A stretch of 64,000 nt of DNA from Shewanella polaris. Its GTDB lineage: Bacteria; Pseudomonadota; Gammaproteobacteria; Enterobacterales; Shewanellaceae. The translations under genes and the position numbers were made by a program. The stretch spans positions 1,426,001-1,490,000 of the forward strand of contig NZ_CP041036.1 in the NCBI RefSeq assembly GCF_006385555.1, written 5' to 3'. Each line of letters begins with the position of its first letter. Position 1 is the first letter of the stretch. Of this stretch, positions 28,764 through 38,396 are shown piece after piece. A model generated the notes under the pieces. That model saw nothing but the letters and a program-made list of their open reading frames with translations, was not told where the DNA came from and did no database searches.

Positions 28764-29813
28764 TTACTCCTGAGCTTGTGCTGCTGAGGAATTAATTAAA
28801 TAACGGCCGGCGTCAATAACAATTTCGTCACCAACCATGAGGCCGGATAATACTTCTGCAGTATTATTTTTAGTATCAATTCGGCCTATACGCACTTGAT
28901 TGAGTACTACCTTATCTGCATTTTTACGGTATACAGACGTCAAATCACTGACTTGGTGTATAGCTGATAGTGGGATCATTAAACTGGGTTCGCTAGGAAT
29001 GTCTATTATAACTTTACTCCACTCACCAACAGTCACATTTTCGATGTTATTAGCATCAAGGTTGACTCTAACTTGATGTTGATGAGTCTGCGGATCGGCA
29101 AATTGGTATACGTTAATCTCTTTTGAAGTGATTTTATCTCCGTTGAACAATTGTACGGTTACTTGATCCTGTTGCTGCCATAGGGCTACGTCTTGTTGTG
29201 GTATTTGAAATACGACTCTGAGGTGTTGAGTATCGTAACCGGAAAATAACGCTTGGCCGTAGGATATCGTTTCACCTAATTCAATAAAACGTTGGGTCAT
29301 TCGGCCACTAAAGGGCGCGCTAACGACAGTATAATTTAAGCTTTCTTTCGCCTTAATTAATAACGCTTGAGCTGCGCTGACGGCTTGTTTACTGGATTTT
29401 GCTTTGGCAGTGGCTTCATCCATTGCGCCTTTAGATATCGCTCCCTTTGGGAACAAAGTCTTATAACGGAGATATTGCGCTTGAGCCTCGCTGTTAAGGG
29501 CTTCTGCTTTTGCGAGTTCAGCTTCGGCACCCGCTAATCCAGCGCCTTGTTCTTTGTTGGTTATCTCTAATAATGCCGCACCTTGCGGAACAAGATCGTT
29601 CACATCAAACAAGATTTTTATTATTCGCCCTGAGGTTTGTGCCGACACCGTTGCTGCTTTAATTGCTTCAATTTTAGCATCGTAAAGTCGTGGTTGAAGT
29701 TGTTGGGAATATGCAAGTGTTAATGTTTTAACATCAGAGGCTTGTGCAGCACCGGGTAAAATGATTGAGGCTAAGATGGCACTGAAGAATAATTTTTTGG
29801 ATAAGTGAGACAT
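28764..29813 (-). CDS. RND efflux periplasmic adaptor (membrane fusion protein)
   Basis: The 349-residue protein has a signal peptide ending near AQA-SD, a first lipoyl half (SAQTSGRIIKILFDVNDLVPQGAALLEI), a helical hairpin (about residues 90-150, rich in Ala, Glu and Lys), a second lipoyl half (YTVVSAPFSGRM) and beta-barrel and membrane-proximal domains. It links the RND permease to an outer-membrane channel. It is the first gene of the operon. Confidence 0.92.
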   Translation of the reverse strand: MSHLSKKLFFSAILASIILPGAAQASDVKTLTLAYSQQLQPRLYDAKIEAIKAATVSAQTSGRIIKILFDVNDLVPQGAALLEITNKEQGAGLAGAEAELAKAEALNSEAQAQYLRYKTLFPKGAISKGAMDEATAKAKSSKQAVSAAQALLIKAKESLNYTVVSAPFSGRMTQRFIELGETISYGQALFSGYDTQHLRVVFQIPQQDVALWQQQDQVTVQLFNGDKITSKEINVYQFADPQTHQHQVRVNLDANNIENVTVGEWSKVIIDIPSEPSLMIPLSAIHQVSDLTSVYRKNADKVVLNQVRIGRIDTKNNTAEVLSGLMVGDEIVIDAGRYLINSSAAQAQE

Positions 29814-29913
29814 AGCGATAGCCTTGATTGATGTTCATAAGAAAATTCTAATGGACTTTAACCAGTTAAGCAACCGATAAATTGTAAAACTTTATAAATT
29901 AGAACATGTTGAT

Positions 29914-29946
29914 ATAAAAAGCCGCCAATTAAAGATAACCGGCGAC
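29914..29946 (-). terminator. Terminator of fadL
   Basis: On the - strand the stem GTCGCC/GGCGGC, with a roughly 14-nt loop, is followed by TTTTTATATC. It lies about 80 bp after the fadL stop and before the efflux operon start. Confidence 0.75.
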
Positions 29947-30026
29947 TTAGTAGAATCCGTTTTGTTTTTTAGCCCGTCGTGAGTGAGCGCAAAAAACAAT
30001 AGATATTAATGTTTAAAAACAGCTAG

Positions 30027-31304
30027 TTAAAAGCTGTAGTTATATTGTACTGAGTAATAAACAGCATTTGAGCGGGTTTGAGCTGATATTTCACTATTAT
30101 ACCCAGCGACTTGTGCAAGAAGGTTACTATCTTCTAACACCGTTACATCTTCTCCGCGAACTAAAGCAACACCAAAATCAACGGTAGATTGTTGATTTAA
30201 ATCGTAACTCACACCAGCGGTATACCAAGTTCGGTCAGAATCTGGGATAGATAAAGATGAATGCTGATCAACCACACCTTGGTCGGTTGCTAACCCTGCG
30301 CGTAAAGTCCAATCTTGGGTAAGATTATAAGTAGCGCCTAAACTTAAGAACCACGAATCTTTCCAGTGGTATTCTTTTAAATCAGCTTTGTCGACACCAT
30401 TCTCGCCGTCTTTAACCACGATTTTGTCGAATGCACTCCAATTAGTCCATTGGGCCGTATAATGCACGGCAAATTTCTCTGTTAGCTGGTGGAAACCGGC
30501 AAACTGAGCAATATCAGCAAGTGGAATATCAATTTCATTGTATTCAGAATACAAGTAGTTCACATCACCTTTAGCTGTGAGTTTAGGGCTTATACGATAG
30601 CTTAAACCAAAGCGGTTATCTGGGTTGACTTCATAAACCACTCCGACAATCCCGCCTAATGCCCAACCATCAGCATCAACATCAACTAAGCTACCCAATT
30701 GCTCGTTAGTTCGAGTTAGGGTTCCGCTGGCATAAATAGCATCAATACCGAAACCAAAACTAAACTCATCATTTACTCGGTATGACATACTGGTATTGAA
30801 ATTAATAGTAACCACTTCAGTGTTACCTAATAAATCAACTGGCGGTGGAAGTGCGACAGCATTACCGCTAATAGTAGGAGCTCTGTTTGACAAGTCACCT
30901 AAGTCGGTACCGGTACCATAGTTAGTGAATGCGGCAACCCCGAAAGCCATTTTGTCGTTAATGGGATTGATATAATAAAAATTTGGGATGAGTTTAGCTT
31001 CAGCCGCATCATGTTCACTACCAAAAACGACATCTTGTCCAGCGAAACTGCCTTCTATATCAGATACCGATACATCAATATCAGCATAAACGACGCCTAA
31101 AGATAGTGCTGTTTCATCAAAAAGAGCCATTGCTGCAGGATTTCGAGATAAAACTGAGGCGTTGTCAGCAATAACAGCATCACCAGCCATGGCACGACCA
31201 ATACCAGTAGCGGATTGACTGTTTAACTGGAAACCAGCTGCAGACGTTTGTGCGCTGATTAAACCTACTGCAGCAGCAATGAGTGTCTTGTTGAATTTAT
31301 TCAT
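30027..31304 (-). CDS. fadL: Outer-membrane long-chain fatty acid transporter (FadL/OmpP1 family)
   Basis: The 425-residue protein has a signal peptide (cleavage near TSA-AGF) and the FadL N-terminal plug motif AGFQLNSQSATGIGRAMAG...NPAAMALF. The rest is beta-strand rich and ends in YSVQYNYSF, with a terminal Phe typical of outer-membrane barrels. It brings long-chain fatty acids or other hydrophobic compounds across the outer membrane. A FadR-like operator lies about 100 bp upstream, matching the one before fadIJ, which supports a role in fatty acid uptake. Confidence 0.9.
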   Translation of the reverse strand: MNKFNKTLIAAAVGLISAQTSAAGFQLNSQSATGIGRAMAGDAVIADNASVLSRNPAAMALFDETALSLGVVYADIDVSVSDIEGSFAGQDVVFGSEHDAAEAKLIPNFYYINPINDKMAFGVAAFTNYGTGTDLGDLSNRAPTISGNAVALPPPVDLLGNTEVVTINFNTSMSYRVNDEFSFGFGIDAIYASGTLTRTNEQLGSLVDVDADGWALGGIVGVVYEVNPDNRFGLSYRISPKLTAKGDVNYLYSEYNEIDIPLADIAQFAGFHQLTEKFAVHYTAQWTNWSAFDKIVVKDGENGVDKADLKEYHWKDSWFLSLGATYNLTQDWTLRAGLATDQGVVDQHSSLSIPDSDRTWYTAGVSYDLNQQSTVDFGVALVRGEDVTVLEDSNLLAQVAGYNSEISAQTRSNAVYYSVQYNYSF

Positions 31305-31405
31305 TATTATTTCCCATTTGTTATTACCGTTTTCGAGTTAATTTTAATCACTTTAGAGAGTTGACGGCAAAAATTTAGGGCATCTTAGGTAAGTGCGATC
31401 AATGT

Positions 31406-31422
31406 AACAACTCCGACCAGAT
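31406..31422 (-). promoter_or_regulatory. FadR-like operator upstream of fadL
   Basis: Read on the - strand this is ATCTGGTCGGAGTTGTT. It keeps the CTGGTC core and TTGTT end of the known gammaproteobacterial FadR site (roughly ANCTGGTCNGACNTGTT). It lies 102 bp before the fadL start codon. The rest of the 426-bp gap (31305-31730) shows no gene. Confidence 0.65.
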
Positions 31423-31730
31423 GTTAGCTGTTGTTAACATTAAGTTAATTTAAGATCTTAATCGTGAAGTAGGTGTTTGATAGCGTGGCACTATATGTAA
31501 ATTAGCGGCAGCACTAATGTGATAGTAAACAACCAAATAAAGTAAATTAAAGTTTATTCATACTGAATGAATATTAAGCGCCTGAATGACAATTTAGAAC
31601 AATCGGTTTTTACCGCTTAACATCGTCTTACTTATTGTTGTTTATTATCTAATGGTGAAATAACGGTTAATAAATAACGCAACCTCGAGAACAGAAGTTG
31701 AGCTATTTATATCATTCAATTATGTAAAAA

Positions 31731-33188
31731 TTATGATGTTAATGAACGACGAAAAACGTTGAAATCTGCGATAGTGTTCTGTGTTGGTGGTGAAACTTTA
31801 CTAATAATAACGCCAAATAACATTGCCAAAACAAACCCAGGAACGATTTCATATAACTCAAAAAGCCCCCCGGTCATTTGTTTCCACACTACAACAGTTA
31901 TCGCACCCACCAAAATGGTTGCAATAGCCCCATTACGGCTATAACCCTGCCAAAAAAGTGATAATAGCACCACAGGACCAAAAGCCGCGCCAAACCCAGC
32001 CCATGCATAACTGACTAAACCCAATACACTGCTTTCCGGGTTTAACGCAACTAAGCCTGCAACTAAGGCGATAGCAATGACACCTATTCGACCCACTAAC
32101 ATTAATTCTTTACTGCTAGCTTGAGGACGCAACCATTTAAGATAAAAATCTTCAGTGATTACACTAGAACAGACCAATAATTGTGAATCAATGGTACTCA
32201 TGATGGCAGATAAAATGGCCGCAATGAGTAAGCCGCCTACCCAAGGATTAAAAGCTGCATTGGCTAAATGAATAAAGACCGTCTCTGGGTTTTTAAGTGG
32301 CTCTGCGGCAAAGTAAAGACTACCAGCAATACCTGTTGCTAAGGCACCGACTAGCGACACTAACATCCAACTCATGGCAATACGACGTGAAAGCATCAGA
32401 TCTTTTGGATTTCCAATTGCCATAAAACGAGACAAAATATGCGGCTGACCAAAATAACCCAGTCCCCAAGCCAATAAAGATACAAGACCTCTCACCGTGG
32501 TGTTTTCACTAATAAACGACAACATGGTGGGATCAATGTGTTCAAAATTGGCTTGTGTATTAGGTTCGCTAAAGATTGAAATAGGTACAATGACGAGCGC
32601 GACTAACATTAAGCAACCTTGAAAGAAGTCTGTCCAACTAACGGCAAAAAATCCGCCAACAAAGGTATAAGAAACGATAATGAATGAACCGATCAATAAG
32701 GCAACGGTATAATCGAGGCCAAATACTTTTTCAAATAATATTGCGCCGCCGACCATGCCTGAAGAAGTATAGAAGGTGAAAAAAATTAGGATTGTTAATG
32801 CCGAAACAAGTCTTAATAGCCCATGAGAATCATTAAATCGATTTTCAAAAAAGTCGGGTAATGTTAATGCATTATCGGCCATTTGGGTGTAAATGCGCAG
32901 ACGTCTAGCAACAAATAGCCAATTAAGCCAAGCCCCAAACACTAATCCAAAACCAATCCATGCTTCGCCTAATCCACTTAAATATACGGCACCAGGCAAA
33001 CCAAGTAATAACCAACCTGACATATCTGATGCGCCAACACTTAACGCTGTTACAGCGGGGCCCATTTTTCTGCCACCAAGAATGTAATCATCCACGGTAT
33101 CGGTTTTGCAGTAGGCCCAGTAACCAATTGCCATCATTAAGGCGAGGTATCCGATGAAGGTAATGATGATTGGTGTTTGAATATCCAT
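31731..33188 (-). CDS. putP: Sodium/proline symporter PutP
   Basis: The 485-residue inner-membrane protein belongs to the sodium:solute symporter family and imports proline with Na+. PutP features are the opening helix, DDYILGGRKMGPAVTALSVGASDMSGWLLLGLPGAVY, GLGYFGQPHILSRFMA, and AAILSAIMSTIDSQLLV. Length and order fit PutP. No putA or proline dehydrogenase gene is adjacent. Confidence 0.93.
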   Translation of the reverse strand: MDIQTPIIITFIGYLALMMAIGYWAYCKTDTVDDYILGGRKMGPAVTALSVGASDMSGWLLLGLPGAVYLSGLGEAWIGFGLVFGAWLNWLFVARRLRIYTQMADNALTLPDFFENRFNDSHGLLRLVSALTILIFFTFYTSSGMVGGAILFEKVFGLDYTVALLIGSFIIVSYTFVGGFFAVSWTDFFQGCLMLVALVIVPISIFSEPNTQANFEHIDPTMLSFISENTTVRGLVSLLAWGLGYFGQPHILSRFMAIGNPKDLMLSRRIAMSWMLVSLVGALATGIAGSLYFAAEPLKNPETVFIHLANAAFNPWVGGLLIAAILSAIMSTIDSQLLVCSSVITEDFYLKWLRPQASSKELMLVGRIGVIAIALVAGLVALNPESSVLGLVSYAWAGFGAAFGPVVLLSLFWQGYSRNGAIATILVGAITVVVWKQMTGGLFELYEIVPGFVLAMLFGVIISKVSPPTQNTIADFNVFRRSLTS

Positions 33189-33267
33189 ATTGCTTCCAAG
33201 TTATTATTCTTATGGTCAACATGCTAGCAGAAGTTTGATTTAGTTCACACTTTGATTTTTCTAGTTG

Positions 33268-33303
33268 AAAAAAAATCCGCTATTCAATGAAGTAGCGGAT
33301 TTT
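33268..33303 (-). terminator. Terminator of the sigma/anti-sigma operon
   Basis: The 11-bp stem AAAATCCGCTA/TAGCGGATTTT has a 10-nt loop and an A-run to its left, which is a T-run on the - strand. It lies 20 bp after the DUF3379 stop. Confidence 0.9.
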
Positions 33304-33322
33304 AAATGGTTATCAGTAGATA

Positions 33323-34030
33323 TTAAATAAAGGTGTTTTCAACTTCTTTTTTGACAAAATCAAGGTCTGAAGCGGGTTCTCCAACCAAGACCATATAGGC
33401 ATCGGCTGTTTGAAAGCTTTTGCCTTTATACTGATTATCAGCAAAGGCTTCTTCTAATACAATCCGGTTTTCTATGGGCACAATGAACAGGGTAACCTTG
33501 TTTCCAAGCTCGTCAGCCATCACCAAATGTAATGATTTGATACCTTGAAAATCACAATATGAAGTGTAAAAAACACGTCCAGGCTGTTGAATAAACTTAG
33601 AATCACTCAAACCATCTAAACCAGCTAGTTTAAAATTGACGTCATTAAAACCAATATCTTGTTCCATGATCAATGCTTTGGTTTCATGATGAACATGAGC
33701 CAATGAGTTTTCCCCTAGGTTTACTGGCGTAAAGCGCAATAAACTAAAGCTGACTCCCACAATGAAAGCAACTGATGCCGCCATCGCCATCATATAACGA
33801 GTGTGTTTTTTACTCTTTTGGTGTTGGCTTAATTGCTGTCGTAAAATTAATTTATCAGCTAAATCATTAGGCACATCAATACTGAGTGCTTGAGTGAGTT
33901 TATGGTCAAATGCTTTTAGGTCTTTGACAAATTTAGCATCGTCTTGATTTTCAGCTAAATGAGCTAAAAATTCATCGGACTGATTATTGGGGTCACCGTA
34001 TGCTTGGCGACGAAACTGTAGATCATCCAT
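33323..34030 (-). CDS. DUF3379 membrane protein, probable anti-sigma factor
   Basis: The 235-residue protein has a cytoplasmic N-terminal part (about residues 1-75), one membrane helix (about 80-101, YMMAMAASVAFIVGVSFSLL) and a periplasmic C-terminal domain. This topology and the 8-bp overlap with the upstream ECF sigma gene suggest that it holds that sigma factor inactive until an envelope signal arrives. The signal is not known. The anti-sigma role is inferred from context. Confidence 0.82.
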   Translation of the reverse strand: MDDLQFRRQAYGDPNNQSDEFLAHLAENQDDAKFVKDLKAFDHKLTQALSIDVPNDLADKLILRQQLSQHQKSKKHTRYMMAMAASVAFIVGVSFSLLRFTPVNLGENSLAHVHHETKALIMEQDIGFNDVNFKLAGLDGLSDSKFIQQPGRVFYTSYCDFQGIKSLHLVMADELGNKVTLFIVPIENRIVLEEAFADNQYKGKSFQTADAYMVLVGEPASDLDFVKKEVENTFI

Positions 34031-34586
34031 TTGATTGACCTCTTACCTCTGGTGCTTCGAGAGCGTCTTTTAACTGGTTTCTGGCTCTAAATAAACGGGT
34101 CATTACCGTATTTCTATTGAGTTCGAGCATGGTGGCAATTTCTTCGCCACTAAACCCGCCAATCAGCTGCAATAACAAAGGCTCTCGATATTCAATATCG
34201 AGTTTACCTATTTGACGACGTAACCAATACTGTTCGGTATCATCTTCATGACTTGTCGATAAAACATCTTCAAGTAAATCTTGTTCAACGTCACTGTAGT
34301 CAAATTGTTTACGCTCAAAACGTCTGGCATTTTCTCGTCTTAAAATGGTAATTAACCAGGCTTTAGCGGCTTTTTCGTCATTTAAAGAGTCCAAAGAGCG
34401 CCACGCTCGTAAGAACGTTTCTTGAGTAATATCTTCTGCGACATGTTTATCACCACATAACCAAAAGGCATAGCGAAAAATGTCGGTATGAAGCGCCCTG
34501 ACAAGGCTATCGTATCGTCGTTGTTTTGTTAGCATCTCAGATAAGACCGCGGGTTCAGCCTTTTTCTTACGCAGGTAATCAAACAT
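34023..34586 (-). CDS. ECF-type RNA polymerase sigma factor
   Basis: The 187-residue protein has sigma region 2 (about residues 25-95, with DITQETFLRAWRSLDSL) and region 4 (about 130-180, EPLLLQLIGGFSGEEIATMLELNRNTVMTRLFRARNQL with a helix-turn-helix). Region 3 is absent, as in ECF factors. Its stop overlaps the DUF3379 gene, so the two are translationally coupled. Its target promoters cannot be read from this window. Confidence 0.93.
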   Translation of the reverse strand: MFDYLRKKKAEPAVLSEMLTKQRRYDSLVRALHTDIFRYAFWLCGDKHVAEDITQETFLRAWRSLDSLNDEKAAKAWLITILRRENARRFERKQFDYSDVEQDLLEDVLSTSHEDDTEQYWLRRQIGKLDIEYREPLLLQLIGGFSGEEIATMLELNRNTVMTRLFRARNQLKDALEAPEVRGQSNG

Positions 34587-34646
34587 TTTTTAACTTTTTT
34601 GAGTTAATCATATGTAACAGCTTAAAAAGAGGTGGGATTAATAGCA

Positions 34647-34684
34647 AGCTAAATAGCAGAAACACTCTGCTATTTAGCTTTTTA
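34647..34684. terminator. Long hairpin between batD and the sigma gene
   Basis: The 14-bp stem AGCTAAATAGCAGA/TCTGCTATTTAGCT has loop AACAC. The T-run lies on the + strand side, but the position just after the - strand batD stop suggests it ends the Bat operon transcript or acts as an RNA 3' barrier. Only a weak T-tract follows on the - strand. Confidence 0.65.
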
Positions 34685-34686
34685 AT

Positions 34687-36315
34687 CTAAGGGTTAAGCT
34701 CTACAATTATCGATTTGCTACTGGCTTGAGATGGCTGTTGATAGGCTAAAATTGCATCTATGAGTGACTTTTTGTCCATAGCTTGAGGATGACGGCTGTA
34801 TTTATCAGCTTGTAATTTACTAATGGCAATTTCAAGTTGTGTTGATAATCCACTTATTTGAGTCAAGCTCATTGGCTGACCTAAGCGATCGCTAAAGTAA
34901 TCTTGTAATGCTTTAATAGCGGCACTACTGTCATTACGATCGCAAGCATGAATAATGGCTTTTAATTCTGAGGTAGTGCTTTTTAATGACGTTTTTTTGT
35001 GGTTAGGAGAAACCTGATTATCCCTAGTATTTGCTGCTACTGCTTTTCGCCATAATACTAACGTTATTATCCACAGTAGTGCCAATACTCCGCTAATCCA
35101 CGGCCAATATCCAGCAGAGCTATTTACCGTAAAACGGTCTGCTGATGGAATATCTGTTGGCGTTACGGTACTGCCAATAACATTAATAGTACGCGCAGGA
35201 AGAGTGGCAAATTGTTGTTTTTTAAGATGTGGATTCCACCAAGGCACCCGTATCTCTGGCAATGTGTATGTACCCGGTTTTGTTGGTACTATGGCTGTCG
35301 TTAAACTGTACTGTGATACCACTTGATTGTCGCGTACAAAGGTTTGCCTTAAAGGCTTTTCTGGATAGGCTTTTAATCCTTCAACCAGCGGTATATCGAT
35401 ATCGGGCAAGCTGGTGTCATCGGTATTTGATGCTATCAAGCTAATGGTGCGAGTAATAGGGCTGCCTACTTCAAATTCGCTGATATCGTCTGGCCAAGTT
35501 TCTTTTAATACTGCAATGTCACTGACAAGCCATTTTCCTTGGTAGCTTGGCGGTGTTGAATTGATTTGAATGACTTGTCTTTCTGCTTCAGTTTGCATCG
35601 GCCGACTTTCGTTAAAGCCAAACATTCCACCTCGTCTTGGCGCTTCCACAAGTACGTCGCCTGAAAAGCTCGCGCCGTTGATGACTAATTCTCCTGGGAG
35701 ATCGGCAATAATACCGTAAGTGCGTTCTATCACTCTAAACCGACGGCCATCGACAATTTCGTTGCCGTCTTTATCCTCTCCAATTTGTTTGACTTGCGCA
35801 CCTTCTACTGTGGGAGCACTAATGACACCGCGTTGCAGCTCAACGGCTAAATAGAGCTTCACTTTATAGGTAATTAATTGACCGACATAAGCGTCAGAAG
35901 TATTGGTGTTAGCCTTAATAAACACGTTTTGTGCTTCACTGGTCTTGGCACCTTGAGGCATGACTTTCACCGAGATGGGCTGTGAACTTACTCCGTTGAT
36001 ATTGAACGCCGGTATGGTGACATCACCTAATGATTTAGGTGACAGTAATACCTGCCATCGGGTTTCTTTTGTGGTGTCAAAGTTAACCATTTTGGTACTG
36101 CGGCCAACACTGGTTCTGCCAACAATAAAGTTTTTGAGTAACACTGAAGTATCTAACGCTCCAGCGCTGAGGTCATCATCGGCCGTAATATCGAGCACAA
36201 AGTACTCCCCAGCAATGACAGGGTTACGATCTATTGTTGCTTGCACTTGGCTAAGGGCAAATACCGGGGCTGCAATGATGAATAGCAATAGGCTACAAAA
36301 GGTTCTAATTACCAC
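34687..36315 (-). CDS. batD: BatD-like protein (aerotolerance operon)
   Basis: The 542-residue protein has a signal peptide (about residues 1-20, LLLFIIAAPVFA), a long beta-rich periplasmic region with BatD motifs (IDRNPVIAGEYFVLDITAD) and a membrane helix near residues 402-420 (YWPWISGVLALLWIITLVLW), then a cytoplasmic tail. It is the last gene of the MoxR-Bat operon and overlaps batB/C by 7 bp. Bat proteins are linked to stress or oxygen tolerance in some bacteria; the molecular function is unclear. Confidence 0.85.
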   Translation of the reverse strand: MVIRTFCSLLLFIIAAPVFALSQVQATIDRNPVIAGEYFVLDITADDDLSAGALDTSVLLKNFIVGRTSVGRSTKMVNFDTTKETRWQVLLSPKSLGDVTIPAFNINGVSSQPISVKVMPQGAKTSEAQNVFIKANTNTSDAYVGQLITYKVKLYLAVELQRGVISAPTVEGAQVKQIGEDKDGNEIVDGRRFRVIERTYGIIADLPGELVINGASFSGDVLVEAPRRGGMFGFNESRPMQTEAERQVIQINSTPPSYQGKWLVSDIAVLKETWPDDISEFEVGSPITRTISLIASNTDDTSLPDIDIPLVEGLKAYPEKPLRQTFVRDNQVVSQYSLTTAIVPTKPGTYTLPEIRVPWWNPHLKKQQFATLPARTINVIGSTVTPTDIPSADRFTVNSSAGYWPWISGVLALLWIITLVLWRKAVAANTRDNQVSPNHKKTSLKSTTSELKAIIHACDRNDSSAAIKALQDYFSDRLGQPMSLTQISGLSTQLEIAISKLQADKYSRHPQAMDKKSLIDAILAYQQPSQASSKSIIVELNP

Positions 36316-38396
36316 TGTTCATTATCCTTAGTCGGTTGACTATTTTGACGACGTTTTTGATATTCGAGCTGCATTTTATTACGGATCAACACTTGTGGGT
36401 CTTCGTTGATGGCGCGAAGGGCTCGTTCCATATCTGCTGGCAGTTTATCTTGGTTTGCTTGCGATGCAGATATCACTTCTGATGATTTACCTTCTGTTGC
36501 CGTTTTGTCACTTGGTTGTGCTGAGGCTGCAGAAGTATTCATTTTTTGACTGTCATCAGTTTGTTGTTCACCTCTTTTACTGGCATTAGCCTGCATACTC
36601 GCTTCGTTACTCTCTGGCGTGTCTTGGTTTGCAACATCATTTTGTTGAGAAGATTGGTTATCTTCAGATGATTGTGGTGCCTGCGGCTCAGCGCTATTTT
36701 GTTTTTGGTCACCGTTTTGCTGTTCATCAGAGTTTGATGTCTGATCTGCTTGTGGCTGTTGATTCTGTGACTGTTGTTGCTCGCTATCAGATGAACGGTC
36801 ATTGTTATCGTTAGATTGATTTTCAGAGCTCTGATCTTGGCTTTGTTGGCCAGATTGATCTTGTTGACCCTGTTGATTTTTCTGTTGGCCTGATTGTGAC
36901 TGATCAGGCTTTGATTGATCTGAATCGCTTTTATCTGACGAAGATTTCTCTGATGAATTGTCATCATTTGAATTTGACTGATCTTGTTCTGACTTATCCG
37001 ACTCTTGCTTAGAGGGATCTTGTTGCTGTTGTTCAAGCAATTGTTGAGCTAAGGCAAAATTCTTTTCTGCCTCGCTAAAAGGTGATTGTGCTGCAATAGC
37101 CTTTTGGTAACGAGTGATTGCTTCTTGATAATCTTTTAGCTGCATCAGCGCATTACCCTGATTATATAAACCTTGGGCACTATTATCTTGCTCAAACTCG
37201 GCTAATGCTTGTTGATAATCGCCTGCTTTATAGTGGGCAGAAGCACGCCATTGTGAGTCTTTAAATGTGTCAGCAGCCTGAGCAAATTCACCTTGTTGGA
37301 ATGCCGATTGTGCTTGTTGATCTTTGGTTTGCCATAAATCTTGCCACACAAAGGCTTGCGCCGGTTGGCTCTGGGTCAGACTAAATGCCATTGCAGTCGC
37401 CAGCAACAATGCGGGGTTAAGCATGATGGTTAATAATCCTTGTCTAAAACTCATTAACATCGGGATGATTAATAACATGGCAAGGTATGGTCCCAGATCT
37501 TGCCATGCTTCACCAGCAAGTTCTGTTTCGGTTGCTTTACCGTCGGATGCCAACCACTGGGTTAGGGTGGTGACATCGCTGCCATCAGTTTGTGCTGGGA
37601 CGAGGATCCCTTGATGTTGTTGCACCAGTTTTTGTAATAAACCGTAATCTGTTTTAGCGACAACGACTTCGTTACTATTATCACGTAGTAATTGGCCGTC
37701 AGCTAATCGGATAGGGGCTCCTTGCTTACTGCCAAAAGCCATGATCGATAAACGATAACGACTGTTTAGCGCCGTGGTTGCTTGATTAAATTGGTGTGCG
37801 GAAATGCCATCGGTCATAACAATAATGTCACCAGTAACATGACCGCCTTGTGCGAGCAGTTTTTCTGCCAAAGATAATGCAGCCGCCAAGTTTGAACCTT
37901 TGGTCGGCATAATATCGGGCGATAATGTAGGCAGTAAGTTTAAAATGGTGCCACTGTCGCGAGTTAATGGGCTAATAGTGTATGCATCACCAGCATAGGC
38001 TATCAGTCCGGTTTCACCTTCTTTTAATTCATTAAGTAAATCGGTCGCTCTAAATTTGGCATAAGATAACCGATTAGGACTTAAGTCCGTAGCGTACATT
38101 GACTGAGACATGTCCATCACCAGTACTCTACCTTGCTCGGTAGCAAACACCGGCAGGCTTTGTTTATTTAATGCAGGACCAGCAATAGCGATAACGGCAA
38201 TGATCCAACAAACTATTAATAACCATTTAGGTTGATGGGTTTTCTCAACAGTTTGGCTTATTAATAACTGGCTTAAATGTGGGGCGATATATTGCTTCCA
38301 AGCCGATTGCTGACTCTGTTTACGCCAAAATAGTGTGCTTAATATCAAAACTGGGATGAGCCCCCAAAGCCACTCAGGGCGAATAAAATGCACCAT
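36309..38396 (-). CDS. BatB-BatC fusion: VWA domain plus TPR protein with a long polar tail
   Basis: The 695-residue protein joins two units that are separate in other species. The N-terminus has membrane helices and a von Willebrand A domain with the metal site DMSQS. Another membrane region follows (about residues 300-345). TPR repeats lie at about 350-450 (YNQGNALMQLKDYQEAITRYQKA). Residues about 455-650 are a low-complexity tract of Gln, Ser, Asp and Asn. It starts 1 bp from the batA stop and is part of the MoxR-Bat complex of probable membrane chaperone-like function. Confidence 0.87.
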   Translation of the reverse strand: MVHFIRPEWLWGLIPVLILSTLFWRKQSQQSAWKQYIAPHLSQLLISQTVEKTHQPKWLLIVCWIIAVIAIAGPALNKQSLPVFATEQGRVLVMDMSQSMYATDLSPNRLSYAKFRATDLLNELKEGETGLIAYAGDAYTISPLTRDSGTILNLLPTLSPDIMPTKGSNLAAALSLAEKLLAQGGHVTGDIIVMTDGISAHQFNQATTALNSRYRLSIMAFGSKQGAPIRLADGQLLRDNSNEVVVAKTDYGLLQKLVQQHQGILVPAQTDGSDVTTLTQWLASDGKATETELAGEAWQDLGPYLAMLLIIPMLMSFRQGLLTIMLNPALLLATAMAFSLTQSQPAQAFVWQDLWQTKDQQAQSAFQQGEFAQAADTFKDSQWRASAHYKAGDYQQALAEFEQDNSAQGLYNQGNALMQLKDYQEAITRYQKAIAAQSPFSEAEKNFALAQQLLEQQQQDPSKQESDKSEQDQSNSNDDNSSEKSSSDKSDSDQSKPDQSQSGQQKNQQGQQDQSGQQSQDQSSENQSNDNNDRSSDSEQQQSQNQQPQADQTSNSDEQQNGDQKQNSAEPQAPQSSEDNQSSQQNDVANQDTPESNEASMQANASKRGEQQTDDSQKMNTSAASAQPSDKTATEGKSSEVISASQANQDKLPADMERALRAINEDPQVLIRNKMQLEYQKRRQNSQPTKDNEQW

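Noticed and set aside
36539..37036. 165-codon ORF in another frame of the Bat fusion gene
   Set aside because: It is a shadow of the low-complexity CAA/AAT/GAT-rich tail in the real frame.
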